Origin: an uncultured Mycobacteriaceae bacterium
GTDB lineage: Bacteria; Actinomycetota; Actinomycetes; Mycobacteriales; Mycobacteriaceae
Length of the DNA: 64,000 bases
Reading direction: 5' to 3'
Assembly (NCBI GenBank): GCA_902826815.1
Contig: CADEGF010000018.1
Location: 1 to 64,000, forward strand
Position numbers and translations under genes: made by a program. Each line of letters begins with the position of its first letter. Within the stretch, counting starts at the first letter, position 1. Positions 6,990-16,002 of this stretch are shown here, piece after piece. The notes under the pieces are model-generated. The model was not told the origin of the DNA. It searched no databases and was given only the letters and a program-made list of their open reading frames with translations.

Positions 6990-8339
6990 ATGGGCGAGGC
7001 CACGACAGATCCCGTGCGGTTGCCACCGGGGCCTCGGATTCCGAAGGCCCTGATGGGCATCGCATTCCTGACCGCACGCCATCGCGCGGTCGCTGCGATC
7101 GGCCGCCGGTTCGGGGACGCGTTCACGATGAACCTGCCGATCTTCGGGGAGACCGTCGTCATCAGTGACCCGGCGTTGATCAAGGACCTGTCCACCACCA
7201 GCAGCGACCTCGTCGGCCGGGCGTCCAACCTCGGCACCGTCCTCGGTCCTGGCTCGACGTTCAGCCTGGACGGCGACGAGCATCGCGCCAGGCGGAAGCT
7301 GCTCGTGCCGCCGTTCCACGGCAAGCGGATGGTCGGTTACGAGGCGATCGTCGAAGAAGAAGTCATGCGCGAGCTCGCGAGCTGGCCCGAGGGTCGGGAG
7401 TTCGAGACGCTGCAGCCGATGATGCGGATCACCCTCAACGCCATCCTTCGTACCGTGTTCGGTGCACAGGGCAGTGCTTTCGACGAGCTCCGTGAGCTGT
7501 TCCCACCGATGATTCCGCTCGCGTCGCGAATGGCATTGATGCCCGCGGCTTTTCAGCGTGACCTCGGCCCGTGGAGCCCGTGGGGACGCGTCCAGCGGTA
7601 CCGCAGGCGCTACGACGAGATCATTGCCGACCTCATCGCCGAGGCCCGCAACGATCCCGCGTTCTCCGAGCGCAACGACGTGCTCGCGCTCATGCTGTCG
7701 GCGCGCTACGAGGACGGTTCGCCCATCTCCGACGACCATATCGCCGACGAACTCCTCACCCTGCTGTCGGCAGGCCACGAGACGACGGCCACGACGCTGG
7801 CGTGGGCTGTCGAGCGGATGCGCAGGCATCCGCGGCTGCTGACCAGGCTCAGCGCCGAGGTCGACGCAGGCGGTACCGAACTGCTGCAGGCCACGATCTG
7901 GGAAGTGCAGCGCATCCGCCCCGTGGTGGAGGCCACCATCAGGATCGTCCGGGAACGAATACGGCTGGGCGAGTGGGTCATCCCCGAAGGCCACGCCGTC
8001 ATCGCCAGCATCACGATGTCGCACTCGTCCGAGCGGAACTTCGCCGACCCCAAGGCGTTCAACCCGGACCGCTTCCTCGGCGGCAACCCCGATACGCACA
8101 CCTGGATTCCCTACGGCGGGGGCATCCGCCGGTGTATCGGCGCCGCATTCGCCAACATGGAGATGAACGTGACACTGAAGACGTTGTTGCGCGAATTCGA
8201 GTTCGGTACAACGTATGCCGCAGGCGAACGCAATCACTCGCGTGGCGTCGCCACAGCACCGGCACACGGCGGGCGCGCCGTTGTCAACCGAAGACGAGCA
8301 CGAGTGAGGATCGGGAACTCAGAGAAGGTGTCGGCATGA
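6990..8339 (+). CDS. Cytochrome P450 (CYP138-like)
   Basis: Soluble haem-thiolate monooxygenase, 449 aa. The I-helix motif AGHETT is at 261-266, the ExxR pair is E305/R308 (EVQR), and the haem-binding loop YGGGIRRCIG has its ligand at C382. The overall look (LPPGPRIPKALMGIAFL start, long form) recalls mycobacterial CYP138, though I cannot confirm the subfamily. The substrate is unknown. It heads a tightly packed operon (hydrolase, SDR, quinone reductase), overlaps the next gene by ATGA, and has a ribosome site GGAGGGG just upstream. Electron-transfer partners are not encoded nearby. Confidence 0.9.
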   Translation: MGEATTDPVRLPPGPRIPKALMGIAFLTARHRAVAAIGRRFGDAFTMNLPIFGETVVISDPALIKDLSTTSSDLVGRASNLGTVLGPGSTFSLDGDEHRARRKLLVPPFHGKRMVGYEAIVEEEVMRELASWPEGREFETLQPMMRITLNAILRTVFGAQGSAFDELRELFPPMIPLASRMALMPAAFQRDLGPWSPWGRVQRYRRRYDEIIADLIAEARNDPAFSERNDVLALMLSARYEDGSPISDDHIADELLTLLSAGHETTATTLAWAVERMRRHPRLLTRLSAEVDAGGTELLQATIWEVQRIRPVVEATIRIVRERIRLGEWVIPEGHAVIASITMSHSSERNFADPKAFNPDRFLGGNPDTHTWIPYGGGIRRCIGAAFANMEMNVTLKTLLREFEFGTTYAAGERNHSRGVATAPAHGGRAVVNRRRARVRIGNSEKVSA

Positions 8340-9256
8340 CCGAAGAACAGACTGTCGTCGACGTCGGCCGCGGTATCGAACTGTGCTACGAACAGATCGG
8401 CGATCCGAATGATCCGCCGGTCGTGCTCATCGGCGGGCTGGGCCAACAGTTGCACGGCTCCTGGCCGACGGACTTCGCGACGGCACTTGCCGCACGCGGC
8501 TATCGCGTCACCCGGTTCGACAACCGCGACGTCGGACGGTCCACACACATGGACTTCCCGGCGCCGAAGCCGCTCGCGATCCTGCGCGGCGGCAGCCACC
8601 CGCGGCAGTACCACCTCGGCGACATGGCGCGCGACACCGTCGGCCTGCTCGATGTGCTCGGCTACCAGGATGCCCATCTGGCCGGAATCTCGATGGGCGG
8701 CATGATCGCTCAGACCGTCGCCGCGCACTATCCGGGCCGGGCGCGCACGCTGACGTCGATCATGTCCACCACCGGTGCGCCGCGAATCGGACGGCCCGCG
8801 ATGTCGACATGGCGGCGGTTGGCGACGGCCAAGCCGCCGCGTACCCGCGACGAGGCGATGGAGCGCGACGTCGCGATCTTCCGTCACATCGGATCACACG
8901 GCTTCCCCTTCGACGAACGCCGCGTGCGCGACCGGGCAGCCGTCGGCTGGGACCGCGATCCGACGAGTGCGGGCACCCCGCGTCAGCTCGCCGCCATCTT
9001 CCGCTCAGGCGATCGCACACGCGAGCTCGGCGGAATCGACGTGCCCACCTTGGTGATCCACGGCGACCGCGACCGGATGGTCAATCCGACCGGAGGCACG
9101 GCGACGGCCTGTGCCATCTCCGGCGCACGGCTGGAGACCATCCCCGGCATGGGCCACGACCTACCGGCAGGGGCGTGGGATCGCCTGATGAACCTGATCA
9201 CCGACCACGTCGCCTCGGCGCACACCAACCAAACCGAACTGAGGGAACAACGATGA
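8336..9256 (+). CDS. Alpha/beta hydrolase
   Basis: A 306-aa alpha/beta-fold hydrolase. The oxyanion segment GGLGQQLHGSWP is near residue 40. The nucleophile S119 is in GISMGG, and the catalytic His is in GMGHDLP near the C-terminus. The acid is probably the Asp in HGDRDRMV. It likely cleaves an ester or lactone made by the P450/SDR pathway. Its start overlaps the P450 stop and its stop overlaps the SDR start, so all three are co-translated. No signal peptide. Confidence 0.88.
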   Translation: MTEEQTVVDVGRGIELCYEQIGDPNDPPVVLIGGLGQQLHGSWPTDFATALAARGYRVTRFDNRDVGRSTHMDFPAPKPLAILRGGSHPRQYHLGDMARDTVGLLDVLGYQDAHLAGISMGGMIAQTVAAHYPGRARTLTSIMSTTGAPRIGRPAMSTWRRLATAKPPRTRDEAMERDVAIFRHIGSHGFPFDERRVRDRAAVGWDRDPTSAGTPRQLAAIFRSGDRTRELGGIDVPTLVIHGDRDRMVNPTGGTATACAISGARLETIPGMGHDLPAGAWDRLMNLITDHVASAHTNQTELREQR

Positions 9257-10113
9257 GCAAGACAGCAAGAATCAGCGGCCGCACCGTCGTCATCTCAGGC
9301 GCGGCGTCGGGAATCGGGCGCGGACTCGCGCAACGGCTCTCGGCGCACGGCTGCCCGGTCGCACTCACCGACATCGACGAGCTCGGCCTGAAGGAGACCG
9401 AAGCGGGTCTGTCCGGCCCGAGCCTGACGCGGGTGCTCGACGTCCGCGACGCGGACGCCCAGCGAGACTTCGCAACAGAGGTGCGCGACTGGGCACCCGC
9501 CCCGCTGGGCGCGGTGTTCAACAACGCGGGCGTCGCTGTCTCATCCAGTGTTCTCGACTCGGACGTCGACGACGACAACTGGTTGTGGGACATCAACTTT
9601 CACGGTGTCGTCAACGGCACGCGGGCGTTCCTGCCGATTCTCGTCGAGCAGGATTCCGGTGCGATCGTCAACACCTCCAGCGTGTTCGGCCTTGCCGGGA
9701 TGCCCAACCAAAGCGCCTACTGCTCGGCGAAGTTCGCCGTCCGCGGTTTCACCGACTCGCTCCGTCAGGAGCTGCGCGGCACCGGGGTCAGGGCGATCAA
9801 CGTGCATCCCGGCGGGATCGACACCAACATCGTGCGCAACGCCCGGTTCCGCAAGGACCCCGAAGGGCGGGGCCGCACCCACGAGCAGATGGCGCAGGAG
9901 TTCGCCGCCATCACCATGACTCAGCCTGATAAGGCCGCCGAGATCATCCACAAGGGTGTCGAGAGCGGCAAGGCCCGCATCCTCGTCGGTCCCGATGCGT
10001 ATCTCTTCGACATCCTGACCCGGGTGGCACCCACTCACTACTACGACCTTCTCGGCGCGGTCGTCGGCCGCCTGCGGAGTCGCGCGCAGCAGCCGGCCGA
10101 CGCGACCGTCTGA
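9253..10113 (+). CDS. Short-chain dehydrogenase/reductase
   Basis: Classical SDR, 286 aa. The NAD(P)-binding SGAASGIG is at residues 15-22, NNAG is at the usual place, and the catalytic Ser is in NTSSVFG with Y156 and K160 in YCSAK. The C-terminal extension (about 60 aa past the core, ending RSRAQQPADATV) is common in mycobacterial SDRs that act on lipid-like alcohols. It probably oxidises an alcohol made by the P450. Coupled to the hydrolase by ATGA and followed 5 bp later by a quinone-reductase-like gene. Confidence 0.88.
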   Translation: MSKTARISGRTVVISGAASGIGRGLAQRLSAHGCPVALTDIDELGLKETEAGLSGPSLTRVLDVRDADAQRDFATEVRDWAPAPLGAVFNNAGVAVSSSVLDSDVDDDNWLWDINFHGVVNGTRAFLPILVEQDSGAIVNTSSVFGLAGMPNQSAYCSAKFAVRGFTDSLRQELRGTGVRAINVHPGGIDTNIVRNARFRKDPEGRGRTHEQMAQEFAAITMTQPDKAAEIIHKGVESGKARILVGPDAYLFDILTRVAPTHYYDLLGAVVGRLRSRAQQPADATV

Positions 10114-10118
10114 TCCGC

Positions 10119-11123
10119 ATGCGCGCCGTCGTCATCACCAAACACGGTGACATCTCCGTGCTGAAGGTTCAGGAGAGGCCGGACCCGCCGCCACCGCCGA
10201 AGGGTCAGGTGCGGGTCGCGGTGCGGGCCACGGGTGTGAACTTCGCCGATCACCTTGCGCGCGTTGGCCTCTACCCCGATGCGCCCAAGCCGCCTTGCGT
10301 CGTCGGATACGAGGTCGCTGGCACGATCGAGGCGGTCGGCGACGGCGTCGACCCCGCTCGTGTCGGCGAACGTGTCTTCGGTGGAACACGCTTCGGCGGC
10401 TATGCCGAGATCGTCAACATCGCCGCTGTCGACGCGATCCCGCTGCCGGAATCGTTGAGCTTCGAGCAGGGCGCCGCGATACCCGTCAACTACTCAACGG
10501 CGTGGGCGGCGTTGCACGGCTACGGTTCGCTGCGTGCCGGAGAGCGGGTGCTGATCCATGCTGCGGCCGGCGGTGTCGGCATCGCGGCGATCCAGTTGGC
10601 CAAGGCCGCGGGCGCCGAGATTCACGGCACGGCCTCGCCGGGAAAGCATGCGAGGCTCGTCGAGTACGGGGTCGATCGCACCATCGACTACCGCCAGGAC
10701 GGTTGGTGGAAAGGGCTGCCGCCGTACGACATCGTGCTCGATGCGATGGGCGGAAAATCGCTGAAGCGTTCCTATCGGCTCATCCGACCGGGTGGTCGGA
10801 TCGTCGCGTACGGCTTTTCGGCCATGCAACAGGGTGAGAAGCGCTCGCTGCGGACCGCTCTGCCGCAATTGCTGCCGATGCTCCGCGGCTTCAACCTGGT
10901 CAATCAGTTGTCGGATTCGAAGACCGTCATCGGGCTGAACATGCTCAAGCTGTGGGACGACAGGGGCACGCTGGAGCCGTGGATCGGCCCACTCACCTCA
11001 GTACTGGCCGACGGCGTCGCCGTCCCGGTCGTCCACGAGGCGGTGCCGTTCGCCAACGCCGGTGAGGCGCATCGGATTCTGGCTGCGCGCGAGAACGTCG
11101 GCAAGGTGGTGTTGGTGCCCTAA
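10119..11123 (+). CDS. NADPH:quinone reductase-like MDR oxidoreductase
   Basis: Zinc-free medium-chain reductase of 334 aa, close to the VAT-1/quinone oxidoreductase group. The N-terminal GroES-like domain includes GVNFADHLARVGLYP and GYEVAGTIEAVG. The Rossmann domain carries AAAGGVGIAAIQLAKAAGA. No zinc-ligand cysteines are evident. It likely reduces an enone or quinone intermediate with NADPH. It is the last gene of the P450 operon and meets the convergent MBL gene tail to tail with a 4-bp overlap. Confidence 0.85.
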   Translation: MRAVVITKHGDISVLKVQERPDPPPPPKGQVRVAVRATGVNFADHLARVGLYPDAPKPPCVVGYEVAGTIEAVGDGVDPARVGERVFGGTRFGGYAEIVNIAAVDAIPLPESLSFEQGAAIPVNYSTAWAALHGYGSLRAGERVLIHAAAGGVGIAAIQLAKAAGAEIHGTASPGKHARLVEYGVDRTIDYRQDGWWKGLPPYDIVLDAMGGKSLKRSYRLIRPGGRIVAYGFSAMQQGEKRSLRTALPQLLPMLRGFNLVNQLSDSKTVIGLNMLKLWDDRGTLEPWIGPLTSVLADGVAVPVVHEAVPFANAGEAHRILAARENVGKVVLVP

Positions 11124-11917
11124 GCAGGGTGATCCGAAGTGGCCTTCGCACGTTCGAACAGCTCGATGTCGTGTGCGGGCACGATGCAAAGGTCCGGTTC
11201 CGCCTTGGCATACAGCTCCGACAGGCGAGCGTGGTTGTCCCACATCTTCTTTCGATCGAACGCCACAAGGGTTTCCATGGCCCACAGAGTGCGCGGCACA
11301 TGGCTGCCGTCCAGGGAGCCGTAGTGATAGAAGGCGTCGCCGCAATGCAATACCCAGCGGTGACCGCCGTCGACGGCGACGCAGGCATGGCCGCGGGAGT
11401 GGCCGGGCAGCGAGACGAGCACGATGCCGGGTGCGATGTCGTTGAGTTCCTTGGCCGCCGCGAAGCCCCGCCAGGCTTCCCCCGCAGGATCGTGTTCGAC
11501 GACGTCGCGGTCCTTCACCCACTGTTGTAGGCCGTATCGGACCTTCTCGGCGCGGGTGGGTGAGGCGAACGCCGCAAGGGCTTCTGCTGAGGTGATGTGA
11601 AGCTTCGCATTCGGGAAATCAGCTGCCCCTCCGACGTGGTCGGTATCGAGGTGGGTCAGCACGATGTGGCGAACGTCGTCACGACGAAAGCCCATGTTCT
11701 CGAGCTGGTTGGCTGCGGCTTCGCCGGCCTGAAATTGTGGTCGGGTGACGAAACGGACCGGGCCGACTCGGCCCTTCGGGTCGGCGCAGTCGTCGATACC
11801 GAATCCGGAGTCGACGAGGACGAGGCCGTTATCGGTTTCCAGCAGCAGGACGTGGCATACGCACTGCGGTCCCCTGACAGGGTGCATGGTGCCGCAGTTG
11901 AGATGGTGGACCTTCAC
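11120..11917 (-). CDS. MBL-fold metallohydrolase (lactonase-like)
   Basis: Metallo-beta-lactamase-fold hydrolase of 265 aa. The metal motif HLDTDHVGG begins at residue 89. Later ligands appear as the His in LPGHSRGH and the Asp in HCGDAFYH. The layout resembles N-acyl-homoserine lactonases and related lactone or thioester hydrolases, but mycobacterial members have diverse roles and no substrate is assigned. Its start overlaps the stop of the upstream SnoaL-like gene by ATGA, so the two form an operon. Confidence 0.85.
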   Translation of the reverse strand: MKVHHLNCGTMHPVRGPQCVCHVLLLETDNGLVLVDSGFGIDDCADPKGRVGPVRFVTRPQFQAGEAAANQLENMGFRRDDVRHIVLTHLDTDHVGGAADFPNAKLHITSAEALAAFASPTRAEKVRYGLQQWVKDRDVVEHDPAGEAWRGFAAAKELNDIAPGIVLVSLPGHSRGHACVAVDGGHRWVLHCGDAFYHYGSLDGSHVPRTLWAMETLVAFDRKKMWDNHARLSELYAKAEPDLCIVPAHDIELFERAKATSDHPA

Positions 11918-12363
11918 TGATCTCCCACCAGGGCCAGTATTTCGCCGCGGCCGATCTGGGTGACCAGGCTCGCGGAGTCGAAGTAGACGCGCTCGTTGAC
12001 GATCCGGTCTCCGTCGAAGAAGAACACCGCGATGATCGGCACGCGGAACGCCTTACCCGTCGGCGGAAACCCGTAAAACTCACCGAGATTGGTTCCCAGC
12101 AGATCGAACTCGACGATCACCGTGTCCTCGGTGACGTGATAGCGGACGTTGTCGTGGCGCTGATCCGGGAACGCGGTCCTGGTCATGCGGTAATAGCCCA
12201 TGACCTCCTCGTCACCGTCGAAGACCTGCCCCGTCGGCATGATCTCGTATCGCGGGTGACCGTTGAAGGTGGCCAGGGTCCGATCGAATTCCTTGGTCAC
12301 CTCGGTGTCCATGTGTTCGCGGATGATCTCGAGGCGGCGTTGCCGCAGATCGTCATCGATCAT
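11914..12363 (-). CDS. SnoaL-like / NTF2-fold protein
   Basis: A 149-aa protein of the SnoaL polyketide-cyclase/ester-cyclase type. It has helices at the start (RRLEIIREHMDTEV), then GDEEVMGYYRMTRTAFPDQRH and a beta-sheet section ending ERVYFDSASLVTQIG. Such proteins bind small hydrophobic molecules or act as cyclases and isomerases. It is the first gene of a two-gene operon with the MBL hydrolase. No active-site residue can be named with confidence. Confidence 0.75.
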   Translation of the reverse strand: MIDDDLRQRRLEIIREHMDTEVTKEFDRTLATFNGHPRYEIMPTGQVFDGDEEVMGYYRMTRTAFPDQRHDNVRYHVTEDTVIVEFDLLGTNLGEFYGFPPTGKAFRVPIIAVFFFDGDRIVNERVYFDSASLVTQIGRGEILALVGDQ

Positions 12364-12464
12364 CCGTCAACTGTAAGCCGAGGCCGGACCATGTCAGTGC
12401 GGATCTTTGGGCGTTAGTGTTGGCCTTGGTGACATCCGCACGGTGAGAAAGCCTGGGCAGCCCG

Positions 12465-13148
12465 ATGAGCAACGAACACCTCATTCCAGAACTGGCTCCG
12501 TACTGGAAGCGGCTGGACTTTCCCATGCTGTTGTCGCGGCCTGCCGCATTTCTGTCGATCGCTCAGAACAACTGCGTCTACACGCCCGGCGGCAAGCTGT
12601 ATGCCGAGCGCCACGACCAGCGTGGCAGCCTGCAGGCCACCGTTCGCGCGGTGCGGGCCGCCAGGAAGTCCGACAGCTTCCGGTCCTTCAACTGGGTGGG
12701 CTATTCGGAGTACCGCGACGACTATCCGAAATCAGCGCTCGACGAAGTGCAGTACGCGGCGTGGACGGATGGCGACGACGCCGACGCGGCGCAGATCGCG
12801 TGGGACAACGAGCTCGTCCCTGAACTGCGCGAGCTTGCTGAGCCTGGCGACAATGAGTTCTTCGAGGTTGCGTTCCAGTCGGCGTTCATCGGGACCCAAC
12901 TGCCGCTGGAGCTGACCCGCAAACGGATCGAAGTCATCGTCATCACCGGCACTCACTTGGACTGGTGTGTCGAGGGGAATGCCCGAGCGGCAAGAGATTT
13001 CGGCTACGTGCCGATCGTGATCGGCGATGCCACCGGGGCCGAAACGGCGGACCAGGAAAAGGCCGCGTTCGAGCGGATCAATCGATACTTCGCGCCGGTG
13101 ATCACGTCACGTCAGTTCGTCGAGTACCTCGGATTCGACGACGCGTGA
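12465..13148 (+). CDS. Isochorismatase-like cysteine hydrolase
   Basis: A 227-aa member of the cysteine hydrolase (isochorismatase-fold) family. The nucleophile is C168 in LDWCVEGNARAARDFGY, corresponding to the family's D-x-C-V motif, followed by PIVIGDATGAETADQEK. The N-terminal half carries an unusual insertion (YAERHDQRGSLQATVRAVRA) in place of the compact DxQ start, so the substrate class is unclear. An 8-bp inverted repeat (12397-12404 / 12434-12441) lies in the 101 bp upstream. It stands alone between divergent and convergent neighbours. Confidence 0.75.
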   Translation: MSNEHLIPELAPYWKRLDFPMLLSRPAAFLSIAQNNCVYTPGGKLYAERHDQRGSLQATVRAVRAARKSDSFRSFNWVGYSEYRDDYPKSALDEVQYAAWTDGDDADAAQIAWDNELVPELRELAEPGDNEFFEVAFQSAFIGTQLPLELTRKRIEVIVITGTHLDWCVEGNARAARDFGYVPIVIGDATGAETADQEKAAFERINRYFAPVITSRQFVEYLGFDDA

Positions 13149-13182
13149 CGGGCTGGCTGCGGCTCCGCTGCGCCGGCGTGCG

Positions 13183-13662
13183 TCAGACCACGAACTCGGT
13201 TGGCGAGGTCGCCAGCTTGTGCCTGCGCTGCCGCTCGATCGTCGCGAAGTAGAAGGCGAAGGCGAACACGCAGCTGGTGAACAGGCTGGACACAAAGAAC
13301 AACCACGGACGTCGAATCCCGCGCCGGTATCCGTCGACGATGGTGAACAGTGGCAACAGGATCACGTTGATGACGGTGTAGTCGAGGACCTGTGAACTAG
13401 ATGCGGGATTGGCGTATCCCAGCGCGATGAACTCCGACCAGTTGGGTTGGCCGATAAACGGATTGGGTGCGTACTCGTACACGTATCGGATGTTGAAGTA
13501 CCAGCACAGCGGCAGCGAAACGATTCCGATGGCCCAGTAGGCGATCTCCAGCTTCGACAGCTGCGGACCTGTCGCAACGCGCCTGAAGACGGCCGGATTC
13601 GATTTGACGACGAACGCGATGACCCCGGTGCCGAGGATCGCGTGCACGATTAGGGCAACCAT
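13183..13662 (-). CDS. DUF2834-like integral membrane protein
   Basis: A 159-aa membrane protein with about four hydrophobic segments (roughly 2-18, 40-56, 92-108, 118-140). The loop YEYAPNPFIGQPNWSEFIAL between the second and third resembles DUF2834 proteins. Function unknown. The start codon at 13662 was chosen because the longer version runs through the operator into the TetR promoter. It is divergent from the TetR gene and 30 bp from a perfect operator palindrome, so it is very probably repressed by that TetR. Confidence 0.7.
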   Translation of the reverse strand: MVALIVHAILGTGVIAFVVKSNPAVFRRVATGPQLSKLEIAYWAIGIVSLPLCWYFNIRYVYEYAPNPFIGQPNWSEFIALGYANPASSSQVLDYTVINVILLPLFTIVDGYRRGIRRPWLFFVSSLFTSCVFAFAFYFATIERQRRHKLATSPTEFVV

Positions 13663-13691
13663 TTTTGAAGTCTCTCGGCCGATTTGAGTTT

Positions 13692-13705
13692 TGTCAATAT
13701 TGACA
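13692..13705. promoter_or_regulatory. TetR operator O1: perfect 14-bp palindrome
   Basis: TGTCAATATTGACA is a perfect palindrome between the DUF2834 gene and the TetR gene, about 30 bp from each start codon. A variant with the same GTCA-N4-TGAC core lies on the other side of the TetR gene at 14350-14361, which supports a common binding protein. Confidence 0.8.
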
Positions 13706-13732
13706 TAACCGCCGTGGGGTAACTTACGCCTC

Positions 13733-14338
13733 ATGGTCCGACCTGCCCAGACGGCGCGCAGCGAGCGCACCCGGGAGGCGTTGCGTCAGGCGGCAGTGGT
13801 CCGGTTCCTCGCCCAGGGTGTCGAGGAGACGTCGGCCGAGCAGATCGCCGCCGATGCCGGAGTATCGCTGCGGACCTTCTACCGCCACTTCGCGTCCAAG
13901 CACGATCTGCTGTTCGCCGACTATGACGTCGGCCTGCAGTGGTTCCGGTCGGCGCTGGCAGAGCGGTCTCCCGGCGAATCGATCATCGAATCCGTCCAGT
14001 CGGCGATCCTGGCCAGACCGTATGACGACTGGGCGGTCGCCGAGATTCCGGCCTTGCGAGCACAGGAACTCGATCCGGGTCGGATCGTCCGGCACATCCG
14101 TCAGGTCGAAACTGAATTCGCCGAGGTCATCGAGGAACACCTGGCCGGCGACAACCCGCCCAAAACCGGCTCCGACGACCGAATGCGGATCACCGTCACG
14201 GCGCGGTGCATCGCCGCGGCGGTGTTCGGCGCGATGGAGGTGTGGATGCTGGGGGAGAACCGGTCGCTTCCGGAGTTGCAGCGGCTGTGCCGAGCCGCGC
14301 TGAAGACCTTGCAGCAGGGGATCGGCGACACCATGTAA
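13733..14338 (+). CDS. TetR-family transcriptional regulator
   Basis: A 201-aa repressor with an N-terminal TetR helix-turn-helix. RTREALRQAAVVRFL is followed by EQIAADAGVSLRTFYRHFASK (residues about 40-60). The C-terminal ligand domain is variable. The gene sits between two operators sharing GTCA-N4-TGAC and between two target-like genes (a membrane protein and a desaturase-like oxidoreductase). It is therefore very probably autoregulated and local. The ligand is unknown, but the oxidoreductase suggests a lipid or isoprenoid. Confidence 0.88.
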   Translation: MVRPAQTARSERTREALRQAAVVRFLAQGVEETSAEQIAADAGVSLRTFYRHFASKHDLLFADYDVGLQWFRSALAERSPGESIIESVQSAILARPYDDWAVAEIPALRAQELDPGRIVRHIRQVETEFAEVIEEHLAGDNPPKTGSDDRMRITVTARCIAAAVFGAMEVWMLGENRSLPELQRLCRAALKTLQQGIGDTM

Positions 14339-14349
14339 ATCCAAGTTTC

Positions 14350-14361
14350 GTCATTATTGAC
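14350..14361. promoter_or_regulatory. TetR operator O2 and nested inverted repeat
   Basis: GTCATTATTGAC repeats the GTCA-N4-TGAC core of O1, 30 bp before the desaturase-like start codon. It overlaps another inverted repeat, GACAAA-AC-TTTGTC (14359-14372), so this site could hold two offset dimers. Confidence 0.7.
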
Positions 14362-14391
14362 AAAACTTTGTCCCCGTGTCAGCCTCAGCGA

Positions 14392-15954
14392 ATGGCGGAC
14401 TTTGACGCGATCGTCGTCGGCGCGGGCCACAACGGATTGACCGCAGCCGCACTCATGCAGAAGGCCGGGCTTCGCACGCTGTGCCTGGACTTCAAGCTGT
14501 ACGCCGGCGGAATGGCTTCCACGGTAGAGCTTTTCGACGGGTTCAAGTTCGAGATCGCCGGCTCGGTGCAGGTCCCGACATCGGCCACCGTCAGCCGCGA
14601 ACTCGGCCTCGACGCGCTGCCGACGGTGGATCTCGACGTCATGTCGGTATCGCTGCGCGGCGTCGGCGACGAACCGCTGATCTACTACACCGACCCGATG
14701 AAGCTGCTCACCCACATCAACGAGGCGCACGGCGCGGAAGCCGTCAACGGGATGGCCGGTCTGATGGCGTGGTGTCAGGCGCCGACGCGGGCGCTCGGTC
14801 GCTTCGACGCCGGGCAGCCGCCGAAGACGCTCGACGAGATGTATGCCTGCGCGACAAACGAATTCGAGCGCTCGACGATCACCGACATGTTGTTCGGCTC
14901 GGTCTGCGATGTGATCGACCGCTACCTTCCGGACAAGGAGAAGAACGGCGCGCTGCGCGGCATGCTGTCGCTTCTGGCCTGTAACACCACCTATCGCGGT
15001 CCCGCCACACCGGGTACGGCCGCGGCGCTTGCGTACGGGTTCGCCGTACCCGACGAGAACGCGTTGCTGGTGAAGAAACTGCGGGGCGGCATCGGTGCGC
15101 TCACCGGACACCTCCAGGAGTTGTTCACCGCAGGCGGCGGCGAACTACGGCTGCGCAGCAAGGTCGACGAGATTCTGGTGACCGACGGCCGGGTCGCCGG
15201 GGTTCGCCTCGAGGACGGGTCGACGATCACCGCGCCGATCGTCGTCTCGGGTATCGCACCCGACGTCACCGTGAACGGCCTCGTCGACTCCAACGCGGTG
15301 CCCGCCGACGTTCGCGAACGGTTCTCCCGGTCCGACCATCGCGGAAGCTACCTGCAGATGCATTTCGCGCTGGACGGCATACCGGAGTTCGCGGCGCCCT
15401 ACGAGGTGCTCAACGATCCCGAAATGCAGTCCAACATCGGCATTTTCAGCACACCCGAGGAACTGCAGCAGCAGTGGGAGGACTGCAGGCGCGGCATCGT
15501 GCCCGCCGACCCGTCGATCGCCCTGCAGATTCCGTCGGTGAACGACCCGGGCCTGGCGCCGGAGGGCAAGCATGCGGCGTCGGCGTTCTCGCTGTGGTTT
15601 CCCGTCGAGGAGAGCCAGTCGAGCTACGGCGATATGAAGGTCGAGATGGGGCAGCGGGTGATCGACAAGATCACCAAACTGGCGCCGAACTTCGAGGACC
15701 TGATCATCCGGCACACCACGTTCACGCCCAAGCACATGGGCACCATGTTCGGGGCGCCGGGCGGCGACTACTGCCACGGCCTGATCCATCCCGACCAGAT
15801 CGGGCCGAACAGGCCCGGCCCGAAAGGCTATGTCGACCAGCCGATCCCCATCGAAGGCCTGTATCTCGGTAGCGCAGGCTGCCACGGCGGGCCCGGCATC
15901 ACGTTCATCCCCGGCTACAACGCCGCCAAGCAGGCCCTCGCCGACGTTTCATAG
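14392..15954 (+). CDS. FAD-dependent phytoene-desaturase-like oxidoreductase
   Basis: A 520-aa flavoprotein of the CrtI/PYROXD2 type. The dinucleotide-binding motif VVGAGHNGLTAA is near residue 8, with the CrtI-like segment YAGGMAST soon after. The C-terminal FAD-binding end is LYLGSAGCHGGPGITFIPG with NAAKQ. These enzymes desaturate or isomerise carotenoid-like or other hydrophobic substrates. No other carotenoid genes are present, so the substrate remains open. It follows the TetR gene with its own operator and probably its own promoter. Confidence 0.85.
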   Translation: MADFDAIVVGAGHNGLTAAALMQKAGLRTLCLDFKLYAGGMASTVELFDGFKFEIAGSVQVPTSATVSRELGLDALPTVDLDVMSVSLRGVGDEPLIYYTDPMKLLTHINEAHGAEAVNGMAGLMAWCQAPTRALGRFDAGQPPKTLDEMYACATNEFERSTITDMLFGSVCDVIDRYLPDKEKNGALRGMLSLLACNTTYRGPATPGTAAALAYGFAVPDENALLVKKLRGGIGALTGHLQELFTAGGGELRLRSKVDEILVTDGRVAGVRLEDGSTITAPIVVSGIAPDVTVNGLVDSNAVPADVRERFSRSDHRGSYLQMHFALDGIPEFAAPYEVLNDPEMQSNIGIFSTPEELQQQWEDCRRGIVPADPSIALQIPSVNDPGLAPEGKHAASAFSLWFPVEESQSSYGDMKVEMGQRVIDKITKLAPNFEDLIIRHTTFTPKHMGTMFGAPGGDYCHGLIHPDQIGPNRPGPKGYVDQPIPIEGLYLGSAGCHGGPGITFIPGYNAAKQALADVS

Positions 15955-15960
15955 CGGGAC

Positions 15961-15976
15961 CCCCGGTGTTTCGGGG
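15961..15976 (+). terminator. Short hairpin after the desaturase-like gene
   Basis: CCCCG and CGGGG flank a GTGTTT loop 7 bp after the stop codon. The stem is short and no U-tract follows, so this is only a weak terminator candidate. Confidence 0.3.
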
Positions 15977-16002
15977 CGCCGCCAGCGGGCATCCACCCGG
16001 GC

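Noticed and set aside
12397-12441. 8-bp inverted repeat GTGCGGAT / ATCCGCAC before the cysteine hydrolase
   Set aside because: The arms are short and 29 bp apart with no other support, so it was not listed as a separate site.
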